A DNA stretch of 64,000 nt from Pycnococcus provasolii (taxonomy: Eukaryota > Chlorophyta > Pseudoscourfieldiophyceae > Pseudoscourfieldiales > Pycnococcaceae). Below are positions 1 through 9,352 of the stretch, one piece after another. The stretch lies in contig OW568896.1 of NCBI GenBank assembly GCA_938743325.2, positions 62,001 through 126,000 of the forward strand. The letters are read 5' to 3'. Position numbers and translations under genes: made by a program. The notes beneath the pieces were generated by a model. The model was not told the DNA's origin and ran no database searches. It was given only the letters and a program-made list of their open reading frames with translations. The stretch's first letter is position 1. Each line of letters starts with the position of its first letter.

Positions 1-1708
1 CAGCCTACCCGAACCTCTGCGACGGTGCGCGGGACTCGTGCACGCAACGATAGGCTTCCCCGGCGCTCTGCCGGATGCCGAGAGCCGAACGAGGGCACTC
101 GTGCACCTGCTCGACAGTGCACCGGGCGCGCCCTCGCAAGACGAGCTCGAGGAGATTGCCGCGCGCACGCGAGGGTGCTCGAGCGCCGACCTGGCGCTCG
201 TGTGCGCGGATGCCGCGCTCGCGTGCGTGCGCGAGGCGACCGAGGACGTCGACGTCGACGACGACGAAATTGATGCGGAGATTGCGGAGTCGATCACGCT
301 CGCGCCACGCCACTTCGAAAACGCTCTCTCGCATCGCACGGCGCCTGGCGTTCTGCGCGGTGCCCCAGGCGCGCAGCTCGTCGGCAATGGCAGTCGAGAC
401 AACGAAAGCAGCGCCGTGCTGCTGCGCACGTTCGACGAGGAGGGTGCTCGCGACCCGCTGAGTGGCGCGCTCGTCGGTGGGCTCGCGGACGTGCAGCGCT
501 CGCTGTTCGAGGGCATACGCCTCGGGCTGACGCACCACCACCTGACGGATCGCTACGGCATGCGTGCGGAGGGAGGTGCACTGCTGCACGGCCCACCCGG
601 GTGTGGGAAGACGATGATCGCGCGCGCAGTCGCCGACGAGTGCGGCGTGAACTTCGTCGCTCTCACCGGCGCTGACCTGCTCAGCCGGTATCTCGGCGAG
701 AGCGAGAAGGCTATTCGCGATGCATTTCGCACCGCGGCGGCGGCGGCACCCTGCGTGCTCTTCCTGGACGAGATTGATGCACTCGGACGAAGCCGTGGTG
801 ACGGCGGCGGCGGCTCCGAGGGAGGAGGGCCGGACAGTCGCAACGTTGCGACGGGAGGAGGAGGTGGCGGCGGCGCGGGTGCCGAGAGCCGCCTGCTGGC
901 GACTTTGCTGACCGAAATGGACGGCGTTTCGGCGGAATGTCGAGGGAAGGTGTTCGTTTTGGGTGCGACGAATCGCATGGACGCCGTGGATAGTGCACTG
1001 CTTCGTCCTGGCCGACTGGGAAGTCGCCTTCTGTACGTGGGCGAGCCTGGTGCGCGTGCCAGGCGCACTATCTTGACAAATGCCCTTCGCAAGGCACCTC
1101 TCGACGACGACGTGCTGTCTCTGGTGAAGAGCATGTCCACGGAGAAGACGGCGCTGGAGAGCGAGGGCGACGTGTCAGACGACGTGGATCGCGAGATGGA
1201 GGTGGAAATGCACGACGACGTCGATGGTGGCTCTCTGACGGCTCGCTCACTTGACACCTGGACACGAGGATTCTCCGGAGCGGAGGTGGCAGAATTTGCT
1301 CGGAGGTGCAGCATGTGCGCGCTGCGTGCAGAGCTTGCTGCGGAGATGGCGGAGGATGATACGGAGGTGCGCGTCGGTATGGTGCATGTCGAGAGCGCGC
1401 TGCGTTCTATGCCCACTTCCGCACGAGCGCGGAGGGTGATGGATGCCGAAGAACGCCGTCGGCAGAAGAGGCACGTTCGAATAGTGGGTGTTGCGGAGGA
1501 GGAGGAGGAGGAGCAAAAGGAGCAGAAGGAGAACATGATGATGGAGGAGGAGGATATGGAGAAGGCGAAGGAGAATACGCCTCACATAGCCGTTCCCGCG
1601 ACGTCGTATGCTCGACTCAAGGCGCTGGAACATGCCGTGCATGAGTTGCTGGCTAAGGGCGACGAGCAAAGTTCGTCGTTGCGTCTGGCGCTTCATGGCG
1701 TTATGTGA
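1..1708 (+). CDS. AAA+ ATPase, AFG2/SPATA5/CIP111-like, 3' part
   Basis: The reading frame is open to the left edge, so the gene starts outside the window. Residues before base 200 match the end of a first AAA module (a LRR...G.P...R pattern followed by a helical lid with a CSSADL motif). The second AAA module follows, with Walker A GPPGCGKT near 589-612, Walker B VLFLDEID near 753-780, sensor-1 GATNR and the arginine-finger segment SALLRPGRL. The SALLRPGR..RLLYVG.P run resembles plant CIP111 and AFG2/SPATA5 more than CDC48; this family releases ribosome-maturation factors or remodels membrane-linked complexes. In the first module the usual RRPGR is RRCAG, so that domain may have lost its finger. 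A Gly-rich insert follows Walker B, and Glu/Lys-rich runs sit near the C-terminus. PEX1/PEX6-type AAA is the main alternative. Confidence 0.8.
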   Translation, partial: SLPEPLRRCAGLVHATIGFPGALPDAESRTRALVHLLDSAPGAPSQDELEEIAARTRGCSSADLALVCADAALACVREATEDVDVDDDEIDAEIAESITLAPRHFENALSHRTAPGVLRGAPGAQLVGNGSRDNESSAVLLRTFDEEGARDPLSGALVGGLADVQRSLFEGIRLGLTHHHLTDRYGMRAEGGALLHGPPGCGKTMIARAVADECGVNFVALTGADLLSRYLGESEKAIRDAFRTAAAAAPCVLFLDEIDALGRSRGDGGGGSEGGGPDSRNVATGGGGGGGAGAESRLLATLLTEMDGVSAECRGKVFVLGATNRMDAVDSALLRPGRLGSRLLYVGEPGARARRTILTNALRKAPLDDDVLSLVKSMSTEKTALESEGDVSDDVDREMEVEMHDDVDGGSLTARSLDTWTRGFSGAEVAEFARRCSMCALRAELAAEMAEDDTEVRVGMVHVESALRSMPTSARARRVMDAEERRRQKRHVRIVGVAEEEEEEQKEQKENMMMEEEDMEKAKENTPHIAVPATSYARLKALEHAVHELLAKGDEQSSSLRLALHGVM

Positions 1709-1896
1709 TAAAAATTGTCAATTCTTGTTACTGAAATTTTTTCTCTCTATTTTTTTTATCGAAAAAAAAACATGCCACAAAGCAAAACTCAACTGGTTTT
1801 CTCTAACTATTTATGCAACGCGAGACGGTTTCAGGAGCCACCCACGTTTTTTGTTGGTACTATGTTTTTGTTTTTTTGTTTTTTGGTGCTGTCTCT

Positions 1897-2460
1897 CTAC
1901 GGGAGCGCGTCCCGTTCCTTGAGCCATTCTGTGAGTTTGTCTTTGGTGATGATGCCCTCCCACTTTTCCTTCACGGGTTCGCCCTTGTCGAAGACGTAGA
2001 GCGTGGGCAGTCCGTACACGTCGTACTTTTCGGTAAGCGTTGGGTTCGGGTCCGTTTCCACCTTGACCACCTTCAAGGATGGGAACTCCCCTGCTGCCCA
2101 CTCTGCAATTTTCGCCATGAGACGGCACGGTCCACACCACGTCGCCCAGAAGTACACGAGCACGGGTCCGTCGTGTGCGTCGATCTCCGCGGACCACGTA
2201 GGTTCGTCCACTTGGGTGACAACAGATCCCGACGCACTGGAGGAGGCGGCGGCAAGCACCCTCCCCAAGGGCGGTGAACTTCTCAAGCCTGAGAAGGATT
2301 GTGAAGTACTCCTGATCCTTCTGATTATGACTGATGATGATGATAAGGACGAAGAAGGACGTCTCATCACACGCGTGGTACCTGGAGAAGGTGACATTGA
2401 TGACGAAGATGCCCTCACAAGACGGACACTCAAAGGACGAGAGCTGAGCTGTGCGGCCAT
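1897..2460 (-). CDS. thioredoxin, probably plastid-targeted
   Basis: A protein of 187 residues. The first ~75 residues are rich in Ser, Arg and Ala with almost no acidic residues, as in a chloroplast (or mitochondrial) transit peptide. The remainder is a complete thioredoxin fold: the active site WCGPC lies in the segment YFWATWCGPC, followed by KVETDPNP, the cis-proline segment YGLPTLYVF and a C-terminal helix. Thioredoxins of this size and context reduce disulfides in stromal enzymes. It resembles x/y/m-type plastid thioredoxins, but I cannot separate these by eye. The gene is divergent from the MurJ-like gene, and the shared 700-bp spacer carries telomere-like repeats. Confidence 0.88.
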   Translation of the reverse strand: MAAQLSSRPLSVRLVRASSSSMSPSPGTTRVMRRPSSSLSSSSVIIRRIRSTSQSFSGLRSSPPLGRVLAAASSSASGSVVTQVDEPTWSAEIDAHDGPVLVYFWATWCGPCRLMAKIAEWAAGEFPSLKVVKVETDPNPTLTEKYDVYGLPTLYVFDKGEPVKEKWEGIITKDKLTEWLKERDALP

Positions 2461-2805
2461 TATAGAAGAGGATGAAGGGAGGGAGCGGGGATGATATGCT
2501 CAGGCAGTCCGGGAGATACGCCAGGCACCAGGGGGGGAGGGGGGCAGGGGGGCAGCACAGGGGCAGCACAGGGGCAGGAGCCCGGGGGGAAGAAAACCCT
2601 GGACCTATTCTTCGCTATTAAGACGGATCCCAACCTTGACAGCCACACGTTCAAGGAGAAGGATGAGTGTAGGAAGCCTACCTAGGTGGCCTCACTCAAT
2701 CTCCTCACTTGGGAGGGCCGGAGGGGGGATCACGCATCTGCCATCTGCCATCCCCTCAGGCCTCAGGACTCTGGCCTCAGGGGGGGTTCGTAATAACCCT
2801 AGTTT

Positions 2806-2844
2806 CTAACCCTAACCCTAATCCTCTTCCTCTTAAAACCCTAA
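2806..2844 (+). repeat. telomere-like repeat and telo-box in a divergent spacer
   Basis: CTAACCCTAACCCTAA occupies 2806-2821, and a separate AAACCCTAA, the core of the plant telo-box, is at 2836-2844. Both sit between the thioredoxin start (2460, minus) and the MurJ-like start (3162, plus). In plants telo-boxes are promoter elements of growth and translation genes. A regulatory role here is inference. Confidence 0.6.
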
Positions 2845-2949
2845 TCATCCTGTCCTTTCGTTTGCTGTGTCTTTTGCTGGGGAAGGCGTACTGTATGCGA
2901 CGACAGGCGCACGCCATTTCACGTACTTTTCATTTCTTGCGTGAGTGAG

Positions 2950-2985
2950 CCTCGTGAGCCTCGTGAGCCTCGTGAGCCTCGTGAG
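2950..2985 (+). repeat. 9-bp tandem repeat, 4 copies
   Basis: CCTCGTGAG is repeated four times without change in the leader region of the MurJ-like gene. Otherwise the spacer 2461-3161 holds G-rich runs and the telomere-like motifs; I see no gene in it. Confidence 0.8.
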
Positions 2986-3161
2986 TTCTAAAGGTAGCTA
3001 CGGCAGAAGGTGCAGTCAGTCAGTCTCGAGGAGGCTTTTGTCTCTGAGTGAGAAATCTCTCGAGGAGGAGGAGGATCCTGGAGGCATACATAAGGTGTCG
3101 TCTCTGAGTATTGGAGTATTTATTTATTTATTTCGTTTCGTATCGTATCGTATAGTATAGT

Positions 3162-5258
3162 ATGGCGTATTCATCGTCGTCGTCATCATCATCAGGAGTC
3201 GTCGTGCGCACTTCTCATTCTCATTCTCGTTCTCGTTCTTATTTTCAGCATGATTCATCGAGGAGGCGATGTACACCACCACCATTCTCATTCTATTTGG
3301 TGTCTGCTATCCACTCAACATCACGATCACGCAAGCAGCTTGCAGCTTGCTCGTCGCATGACGACGGCTTCAAGGAGGGTTTACCAAGACACGACTCCAT
3401 ATTCACGAGAAGAAGAGACTTGTCTCAAGGCTCAAGGCTTGGTGCAAGCTCGCGTTGGTTAAATATACCTCATAGTTCTGCTGGCAGAGGACGACGACGT
3501 CGTCTCAGAGGCGCTTCACACGCAACCACGTCGTCATCAACGTCACCACCATCCCCATCATCCCTTGCGAAGTCCACGTACCTCGTCGCCGTGTTTGCCG
3601 CACTCGCCAAGTTCGTTGCCGTGTTCAGAGAAGTTTTAATTGCGTTCGCGTTCGGAGTCGGGCCCATCGCAGACGCGTTCGGATACGCGTCGATGATGCC
3701 AAGCTTCTTCGTCGCCGTGCTTGGTGGAATCAACGGACCGCTGCACTCCGCCGTCGCGGGACAGCTCAGCCGTGCCAAAAAACATCAAGAAGAAGAAGAA
3801 GAAGAAGAAGAAGTTCCCGCCAGCGACGTCGTCGCTTCCGCGTCAGCCGCAAGCCTGCTTCTCACCGCACCCGTCGCCGTGCTCACGTTTGCATTCGCAC
3901 CGCAGATCTTCGACGCGCTTGCTCCAGGGCTTGCCGCCTCGGCGACCGCGGACGCTCAGCTCGCTCGATCCGCAGGTGCCACGATGCTAAGGGTCATGTC
4001 GCCCACCGTGCTGCTGTGCGGCCCTCTCGGCGTGTGCTTCGGCGCACTGTCGGCAAACGGGGAATTTCGGCTGCCCGCGGCAAGTCCCGCCTTGTCGAGC
4101 GCGGCTATCATCGTCGCCGTCGCAGCGTACGTGCTCGGACCAACGCAGGGCAATGCACCCATGGCTGGCGCTCTCGCTCTTGCCATCGGAACCACCGCAG
4201 GATGCCTCGTGCAAGTGCTGGCGCAGGCGGCGCGCACAGCCCAGCTTGGCCTTGGCGAGGTGTGGAATCCGCAGTTTGGCGTTGCACTCGCGGCGGTGCG
4301 ATGCGAGGTGAGCCGAGTCGTATTCGGCGCGATGTCGTCGACGACAGCCGCCGTGCGCAGTTGCGCGAGCGTCGTTCGCGTCCTCCTTCCCGCGACGATC
4401 GCGACGGGGTCGGTGCAGATCAACGCCGTCGTTGACCTGTACTTCGCCAGCTCGCTCGGACCTGGCGCTGCCGCAGGCCTTGGGTACGCGGCACTGCTTT
4501 CCTCCGCCCCGCTCGGGATCCTCTCCAGCGCCCTTCTCGTGCCTCTGCTGCCCATGCTCGCGAGGCAGGCGAACGACAGCGAGGCGTTCGCGTCGGCGGT
4601 GCGCGGCGCTCTGCTCGCGGGCATGGTCGCCGCCTGCTTCGTCGCGAGCGTGGTTGGCCCACTCGCACCGAACGCCGCGCGCGTCGTCCTTCAGCGCGGC
4701 GCGTTCGACGCCGCGGCGACGGCTTACGTCGCGCCTCTCGTCGCGGGGTACGCCGCCGGCGCGGTGGCGGGCGTGTGGCGCGACATTCTCGTGAGGGCGT
4801 TCTACGCGCTTGGCGAGGGTGGCATTCCCTTCCGGGCGGCGTTCGCGTGTGCGTTGTTGAACGCCGTTCTCGACTGGGCTTGCGTGAACATCCTGAACTT
4901 GGGTGCAGGCGGCCTCGTCGTGGCGACGGCTCTCGCAAACGCGTGCGGCGCCGTCTGGCTGCTGTTTGCCCTTCATCGCAGGGTGGGTGGGTGCCGGTAC
5001 GGCAGCTTGGTTGGTGACGTCTTGCGTGTTCTTGCGTACGGCGCGGTGACAGCCGTGGTGGCACGTACGCTGGGGCAAGGTTTGCCCGCGCTGTTTCTGT
5101 CTTCTGAGAGTACCACCACAGGACCACTGTGGAGCTGGTTCGTTCACCTGTGCTGCGCGTTTGTGAGCTTCCTGTGCGCGAGCGCGTGCTTTTATGGGCT
5201 GTGCCTTAAGGGTGGCGTGCTTGCTGCTATTCACCAACTTGAATCTGTAGAGAAGTAA
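3162..5258 (+). CDS. MurJ/MviN-family lipid II flippase-like protein, plastid leader
   Basis: A protein of 698 residues. The first ~130 are Ser/Arg/His-rich and look like a chloroplast transit peptide; the rest is a polytopic MOP-superfamily membrane protein. MurJ-like landmarks are the first helix pair (VFREVLIAFAFG...ADAF with FF.AVLGG..G), the PLG.CFGAL segment, and a central block with QINAVVDLYFAS.L..G. followed by LSSAPLGIL and LLPMLAR. Bacterial MurJ flips the peptidoglycan precursor lipid II. Several streptophytes and some prasinophytes keep a plastid peptidoglycan pathway, and MurJ-like genes descend from the cyanobacterial endosymbiont. A short Glu run near residue 210 interrupts an exposed loop. 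The gene is intronless and begins at the first ATG after a T-rich leader. Substrate is inferred from family only. Confidence 0.85.
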   Translation: MAYSSSSSSSSGVVVRTSHSHSRSRSYFQHDSSRRRCTPPPFSFYLVSAIHSTSRSRKQLAACSSHDDGFKEGLPRHDSIFTRRRDLSQGSRLGASSRWLNIPHSSAGRGRRRRLRGASHATTSSSTSPPSPSSLAKSTYLVAVFAALAKFVAVFREVLIAFAFGVGPIADAFGYASMMPSFFVAVLGGINGPLHSAVAGQLSRAKKHQEEEEEEEEVPASDVVASASAASLLLTAPVAVLTFAFAPQIFDALAPGLAASATADAQLARSAGATMLRVMSPTVLLCGPLGVCFGALSANGEFRLPAASPALSSAAIIVAVAAYVLGPTQGNAPMAGALALAIGTTAGCLVQVLAQAARTAQLGLGEVWNPQFGVALAAVRCEVSRVVFGAMSSTTAAVRSCASVVRVLLPATIATGSVQINAVVDLYFASSLGPGAAAGLGYAALLSSAPLGILSSALLVPLLPMLARQANDSEAFASAVRGALLAGMVAACFVASVVGPLAPNAARVVLQRGAFDAAATAYVAPLVAGYAAGAVAGVWRDILVRAFYALGEGGIPFRAAFACALLNAVLDWACVNILNLGAGGLVVATALANACGAVWLLFALHRRVGGCRYGSLVGDVLRVLAYGAVTAVVARTLGQGLPALFLSSESTTTGPLWSWFVHLCCAFVSFLCASACFYGLCLKGGVLAAIHQLESVEK

Positions 5259-6298
5259 AAGATAGATAGATAGATGTAAGGTTACCCTAGTATTTATTTA
5301 CTGTATGTATGTTAAGTATTTGTGTATGGGTAGTACTACTTTGTGTCAACATACTGGCCAACCTCTATGTAGAAGCGCGGGAAGAACAACGGGTCTGGAC
5401 ACACGTTAGTCTAGACCATCAACGTGTCCCGGACGCGTGCGTGCGTCTCGTATGTAATACAGTGTCGTTGGGGGTTGGTTGGCCGGGACACTTGAGGTGG
5501 TTGGGGGGACCTGTTGGGGGGGGCTTGGGGGGAGGACGAGGGGAGGGCACCTTACGTGTTGGTATCTCCCCTCCAGGTGGTACCAATACACGTCACTGAC
5601 GCGGTTTCCGTGCCCAGATGTCTTATTGTAAGGGTAGTTCTTATTCTTTTCCCGCCACCCTGCTATGTCGAAGGTTATCCAGAAAGAAGCTTCTCCTCCT
5701 TTGGATAGTTTATTCTTCGAGTTGGCGCACGCCACCATAGACAACCAACTACTGTACATCGTTCCCCCAGCATAAAAATCCTGAAATTACCCTAGTGGGA
5801 ACCCGCTGGCAAAAGATCCCGAATCCAAACGCAAGTGCACAGTAGGAAATATAATATCCGTTTCAAACATGTGTCCTTCCTGCCTTTTTGGTGGGTGGGT
5901 GGGTGGGCAAAATCCGTCGGGTCCCGGTACCGATTTCTCAGGACCAAAAATGCTCCTGAAAAAAGGGCGAACCAGAAAAACGCACCCCTGTTTGCGCAAA
6001 AAGTGCAAAGGTTCCATTTAAGATATTTCCATGTGGCAACTTTTTCCCCCCACAACGCACTTTTTCCGAAAACGGGGGTCCCCTTTGCGAATTCGCCTTC
6101 CACGCGGTTCCTTCGCTTGTGGCAGTGGGGGGAGGGAAAAAGTGCCCACTGCCCACTGTCACGTCAGCTCAGCCACGCTTTGTCCAAGCCTGCTTTGTGC
6201 GTTTTATTCTACCAAGCAAGTGTGTCTGCTGATTCATTATTGTGTCTGCTGATTCATTGTGTCTGCAACTTCATATTGTGTCTGCAGCTTTTCTCTTC
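5259..6298. other. intergenic, no gene seen
   Basis: About 1 kb with G-rich runs near 5510-5550, many short frames and no recognisable protein. At 6221-6290 there is an imperfect tandem repeat built on TGTGTCTGCTGATTCATT, directly before the Gln-rich protein gene. Confidence 0.6.
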
Positions 6299-7144
6299 AT
6301 GGCTGCTGCTTCAGGAGTGTCTTTGTATGCTGCTTCTAAGGAGGGTCGGCATCACGATCAGGCGTCGGCTCAGGATGCTGCGCATGGTGAGCGTGTTTGT
6401 GCTCCTGCTGGGTTGACCGTCGTGCCTTCTTTGGTGAGGTGGAATCATTCCTTGGGAGGAGCTGCAGCAGAGAATCATAATGAAAGCGGCATGCGCGCTT
6501 TAGGCGACATTCACACGACGATAATGCATGTCGAGAAATGTCAGGATGAAGAAGAAGAGGAGCCTCCTGTGTGCTCCGGACGCACAGCTTCAGATGCACA
6601 CGCACAGCAGCAGCTGCTGCAGAATACACTTCATGGGCATCAAAACGCCAATCTCTTGTTGCCAGGTGGTCAGCAGCAGCAGCAGCAGCACCGCGTGCCT
6701 CTGCAAGTAATACCCCCGCACGCACACGCACACGCACACGCACATGCACATGTGACTCCGCCGTGGATGGCGTGGAGTCAACACGAACACGCGCAATTCC
6801 TTGACGAGATCGAGCAGGACTTCGTCATGAGGCACCTCACCACCAACCAACAACAGCAACAGCAACAACAGCAACTACAACAACAACAAGTCGTGATGAT
6901 GGCGAACAAGAACAACATCGTACCCACCAACACATCAGAAGTGTCAAGTGAACTATACACGGACGACACCATCAACACCCAGGAGCTCGAACTCGACGAC
7001 ACAGCTCACAGCCAGATATCCGCTCATTGCACGCAGCGCACAAACCACAACAAGTTTCCAGACTTCTCGAACGTCAAGAACTACTCGCTGCGAAACGTAT
7101 CAACACAGGACAGGTGCTCGGCTTGGATGACAAAGGCTTTTTGA
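6299..7144 (+). CDS. Gln/His-rich protein of unknown function
   Basis: A protein of 281 residues from the ATG at 6299; an upstream in-frame start at 6242 lies inside a tandem repeat and is less likely. It contains an acidic run, two polyglutamine tracts (one near residues 140-145, one of about 18 residues with a Leu break near 195-215) and an alternating His-Ala stretch of about ten residues. One short ordered-looking segment (PPWMAWSQHEHAQFLDEIEQ) lies between the low-complexity tracts. Such composition is typical of transcription or RNA-binding cofactors, but there is no domain I recognise. It could be a nuclear regulator; that is inference only. A T/A-rich 3' end follows the stop. Confidence 0.55.
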   Translation: MAAASGVSLYAASKEGRHHDQASAQDAAHGERVCAPAGLTVVPSLVRWNHSLGGAAAENHNESGMRALGDIHTTIMHVEKCQDEEEEEPPVCSGRTASDAHAQQQLLQNTLHGHQNANLLLPGGQQQQQQHRVPLQVIPPHAHAHAHAHAHVTPPWMAWSQHEHAQFLDEIEQDFVMRHLTTNQQQQQQQQQLQQQQVVMMANKNNIVPTNTSEVSSELYTDDTINTQELELDDTAHSQISAHCTQRTNHNKFPDFSNVKNYSLRNVSTQDRCSAWMTKAF

Positions 7145-7390
7145 CCGGACGAACATATATTTCGATTCCTTTCACCATTTTTTTTTGGCAAACGTCTGTA
7201 ATAAACAACATGAACGAAAAAAAACAATTTTGTTTTGAACATTTACAGCAGAGCCGCCCTGCGTCAGGTACACGTTGTGTGTGTTTGTGTGTGTGTGTGT
7301 GTGTTTTGTGGCAACAAGGTTTTCAAAAAGATGCTTCTTCTGCTGCTGCTTTTGCGGTTCCTTTCTTTTCTTTTCTGCGCTTGACTCGAC

Positions 7391-8092
7391 TCAGCGGTAA
7401 CCCGAAATTTGCTCCTGTTTCGACGTCAGAGGTACGTACCGCACACCCATCGCGTGGCGAAGTGTCACCTTGCCATCTTGGCCCTTGTCGTAGCAGTCTA
7501 GGCTTTGGTCGAACGTGCCGACGGGAATCATCATGCGTCCGCCAGGAGCGAGCTGCTGGATGAGCGCCTCGGGTGTTGTCGGTGCCGCCGCGCCGACGTG
7601 AATCGCGTCGTAAGGTCCCTTGGACACGTACCCTTCGCGCCCGTCGCCTGTGATGAGCACAAGACGTCCTTCGTTCATCCAGTTGGCGCACGAAGGCGAA
7701 CTGCGCTGCACGTCTGTGATGGCACGCGCGGTAAGCTCAGGTATGTGTTCGATACCCACCGCCACGCCTTCGCTGGTGTTGTTGCACACCATGTGAGCGA
7801 AGCATGCGGTGAGATACCCGGTGCCACTTCCGACGTCGAGCACGCGTGCTCCTGGCTTGAGGTGGTCCTTGAGAAACTCGAGGCAGTACGCGTGCATGTG
7901 CGGCGCGCTGATTGTGGCGTTGTGTCCGATGGGGGTTGGTGTGTCTGCGTACTCCATTCCCTTCTCACGCACGAACAGGCCGCGGTCGACGGCGCGCATG
8001 GCGTCCGCGACTTGCTTGGTTTTGACGATGCCGTTTCGCTCCAGCGCGTCGACCATCGTGTCGTTCGACGTTCCGTGGCTGCGCCAGGACAT
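7391..8092 (-). CDS. PCMT1: protein-L-isoaspartate O-methyltransferase
   Basis: A protein of 233 residues from the ATG at 8092. The start SWRSHGTSNDTMVDAL..NGI matches the beginning of eukaryotic PIMT. The family signature follows: DRGLFV, Y.D.P.PIGHNATISAPHMHA, then the SAM-binding motif VLDVGSGTGYL, the GIEHI block, ITGDGREGY, YDAIHVGAA and the C-terminal L.PGGRMMIPVG segment. The enzyme methylates isoaspartyl residues formed by protein ageing, using SAM, and is usually cytosolic. The frame continues upstream to 8416 and would add 108 residues with a hydrophobic Cys-rich stretch. I consider the shorter start more likely, but a targeted longer form cannot be excluded. Confidence 0.93.
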   Translation of the reverse strand: MSWRSHGTSNDTMVDALERNGIVKTKQVADAMRAVDRGLFVREKGMEYADTPTPIGHNATISAPHMHAYCLEFLKDHLKPGARVLDVGSGTGYLTACFAHMVCNNTSEGVAVGIEHIPELTARAITDVQRSSPSCANWMNEGRLVLITGDGREGYVSKGPYDAIHVGAAAPTTPEALIQQLAPGGRMMIPVGTFDQSLDCYDKGQDGKVTLRHAMGVRYVPLTSKQEQISGYR

Positions 8093-8789
8093 GTCCCTGC
8101 TTCTCGGTCCGCGAATATGTCTGCCCGGTAAAGGCGGCGCGGGTGAAGCCGCAGATGCAGCGCCGGAACCCAGCCGAACCCGCGACCCTATCCCAGCACC
8201 GACCCTGACCCTCACCGGGAAGCGAATGATGATTCCCAAAGCACAGAAAGCAGAAAGAGAGCAGAGGCACGCGGAGCACGAACACACGAACACACAGACG
8301 CGAACTCTATCGTATCGGAGTGACGGAATGATTGTGCGCTGGATTGGGAGGGAGAATGAACATGTATTTGGCGGGCGGGGAACATATGCCACGTGTCTAG
8401 ACGCTTTCCAGTCCATTTCCCGGGCAGAACTCAGAAGGGTCAGTCAGGGTGTAACTTTATAGGGGAAGAAGGACTGGGTTAGGGTTAGGGTTAGGGGGAA
8501 AAGGCGCTTGGTTGGGGATCCCGGTCCGGCCGGTACCCACGGCGTCGTGCCGAGCGCGCGACGCAGATGGAGACGTTGTTCGCACGTTTCGGAGCACATG
8601 CCGACGTGTGCTAACCTTCGAACCACCATCGTCGCACGCACTCTCTTGGCACGTGTGCCAAAGGAGGGCAAGGCGGATGAATGTTGTTGGGTATGGCGTC
8701 TCGCGCAACGCGTTGATCGGGAGAATCGCCATTTATTTGCTAATCGATCGCAAATAAAACCGGCAACAAAGAGGAGGCAATGGAGGAGC
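8093..8789. other. spacer upstream of the isoaspartate methyltransferase
   Basis: This stretch holds the possible N-terminal extension of the methyltransferase (to 8416), then a telomere-like tract and unassigned sequence. I see no separate gene. Confidence 0.5.
8476..8498 (+). repeat. interstitial TTAGGG repeat
   Basis: GGGTTAGGGTTAGGGTTAGG and further G residues lie about 380 bp upstream of the minus-strand methyltransferase start. Confidence 0.85.
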
Positions 8790-9077
8790 TTAGGAGCATG
8801 ACACTGCACCGCAAACGCAATACCGCTTTTCCTTCTTCGTCGTTGCGCACAATGATGCGCCGCACCCAACTGCACCGCAATCGCAATACCGCTTTTGCTT
8901 CTTCCAGTTCTTCGTCGTTGCGCACATTGATGCGCCGCACCCAGCTGCACCGCAGACGCAAAATTGCTTTTGCTTGTTCGTCTTGGGGCATTTAAGGTTA
9001 GGAGACGGTGACGGCATTTCGTCGTCTTCGCTGTTGCTATCGTCGATGCTATCGGCGGCGGCTGCATGACGCTCCAT
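8790..9077 (-). CDS. small Cys-repeat protein (putative)
   Basis: A frame of 95 residues starts with an acidic Ser/Asp region (residues 9-30). It then carries three tandem copies of about 22-26 residues with the pattern C-x-C-x4-C-x4-C, as in CVCGAAGCGASMC; the third copy is cut short by the stop. Spaced cysteines with conserved GA pairs suggest a small metal-binding module. The DNA repeat is visible as three near-copies of about 75 bp and extends slightly past the stop, so the gene may be truncated or the true frame may differ. I do not recognise the family. Overlapping frames on both strands are also open, which lowers confidence. Confidence 0.35.
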   Translation of the reverse strand: MERHAAAADSIDDSNSEDDEMPSPSPNLKCPKTNKQKQFCVCGAAGCGASMCATTKNWKKQKRYCDCGAVGCGASLCATTKKEKRYCVCGAVSCS

Positions 9078-9352
9078 GTGTTGTGGACGTCATGTAGTAA
9101 GGTACTCGTTCACGTGGGAGGTGTGGAATATCAAGCATTTCTAGAGACCGATGTGGCCGGCACTTACTTTTTGAAAGTATTACTTTTCAAGCGATAGTGT
9201 TGAGGTTTTGAAGCTGCTTGATGATCGGATATCGCGCTTCAAATCAATCAAGATCTCCAAAGAAAGAGGGACTTCAGGTTGGTTCTTGTATTGCTATCTA
9301 TAGGTATGTTACAACAGTAATTATTAATCTATCAAGGATAATTTACATGATG

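Noticed and set aside
3987-5237. Long antisense frame under the MurJ-like gene
   Set aside because: GC-rich codon shadow, rich in Arg and His, with no domain.
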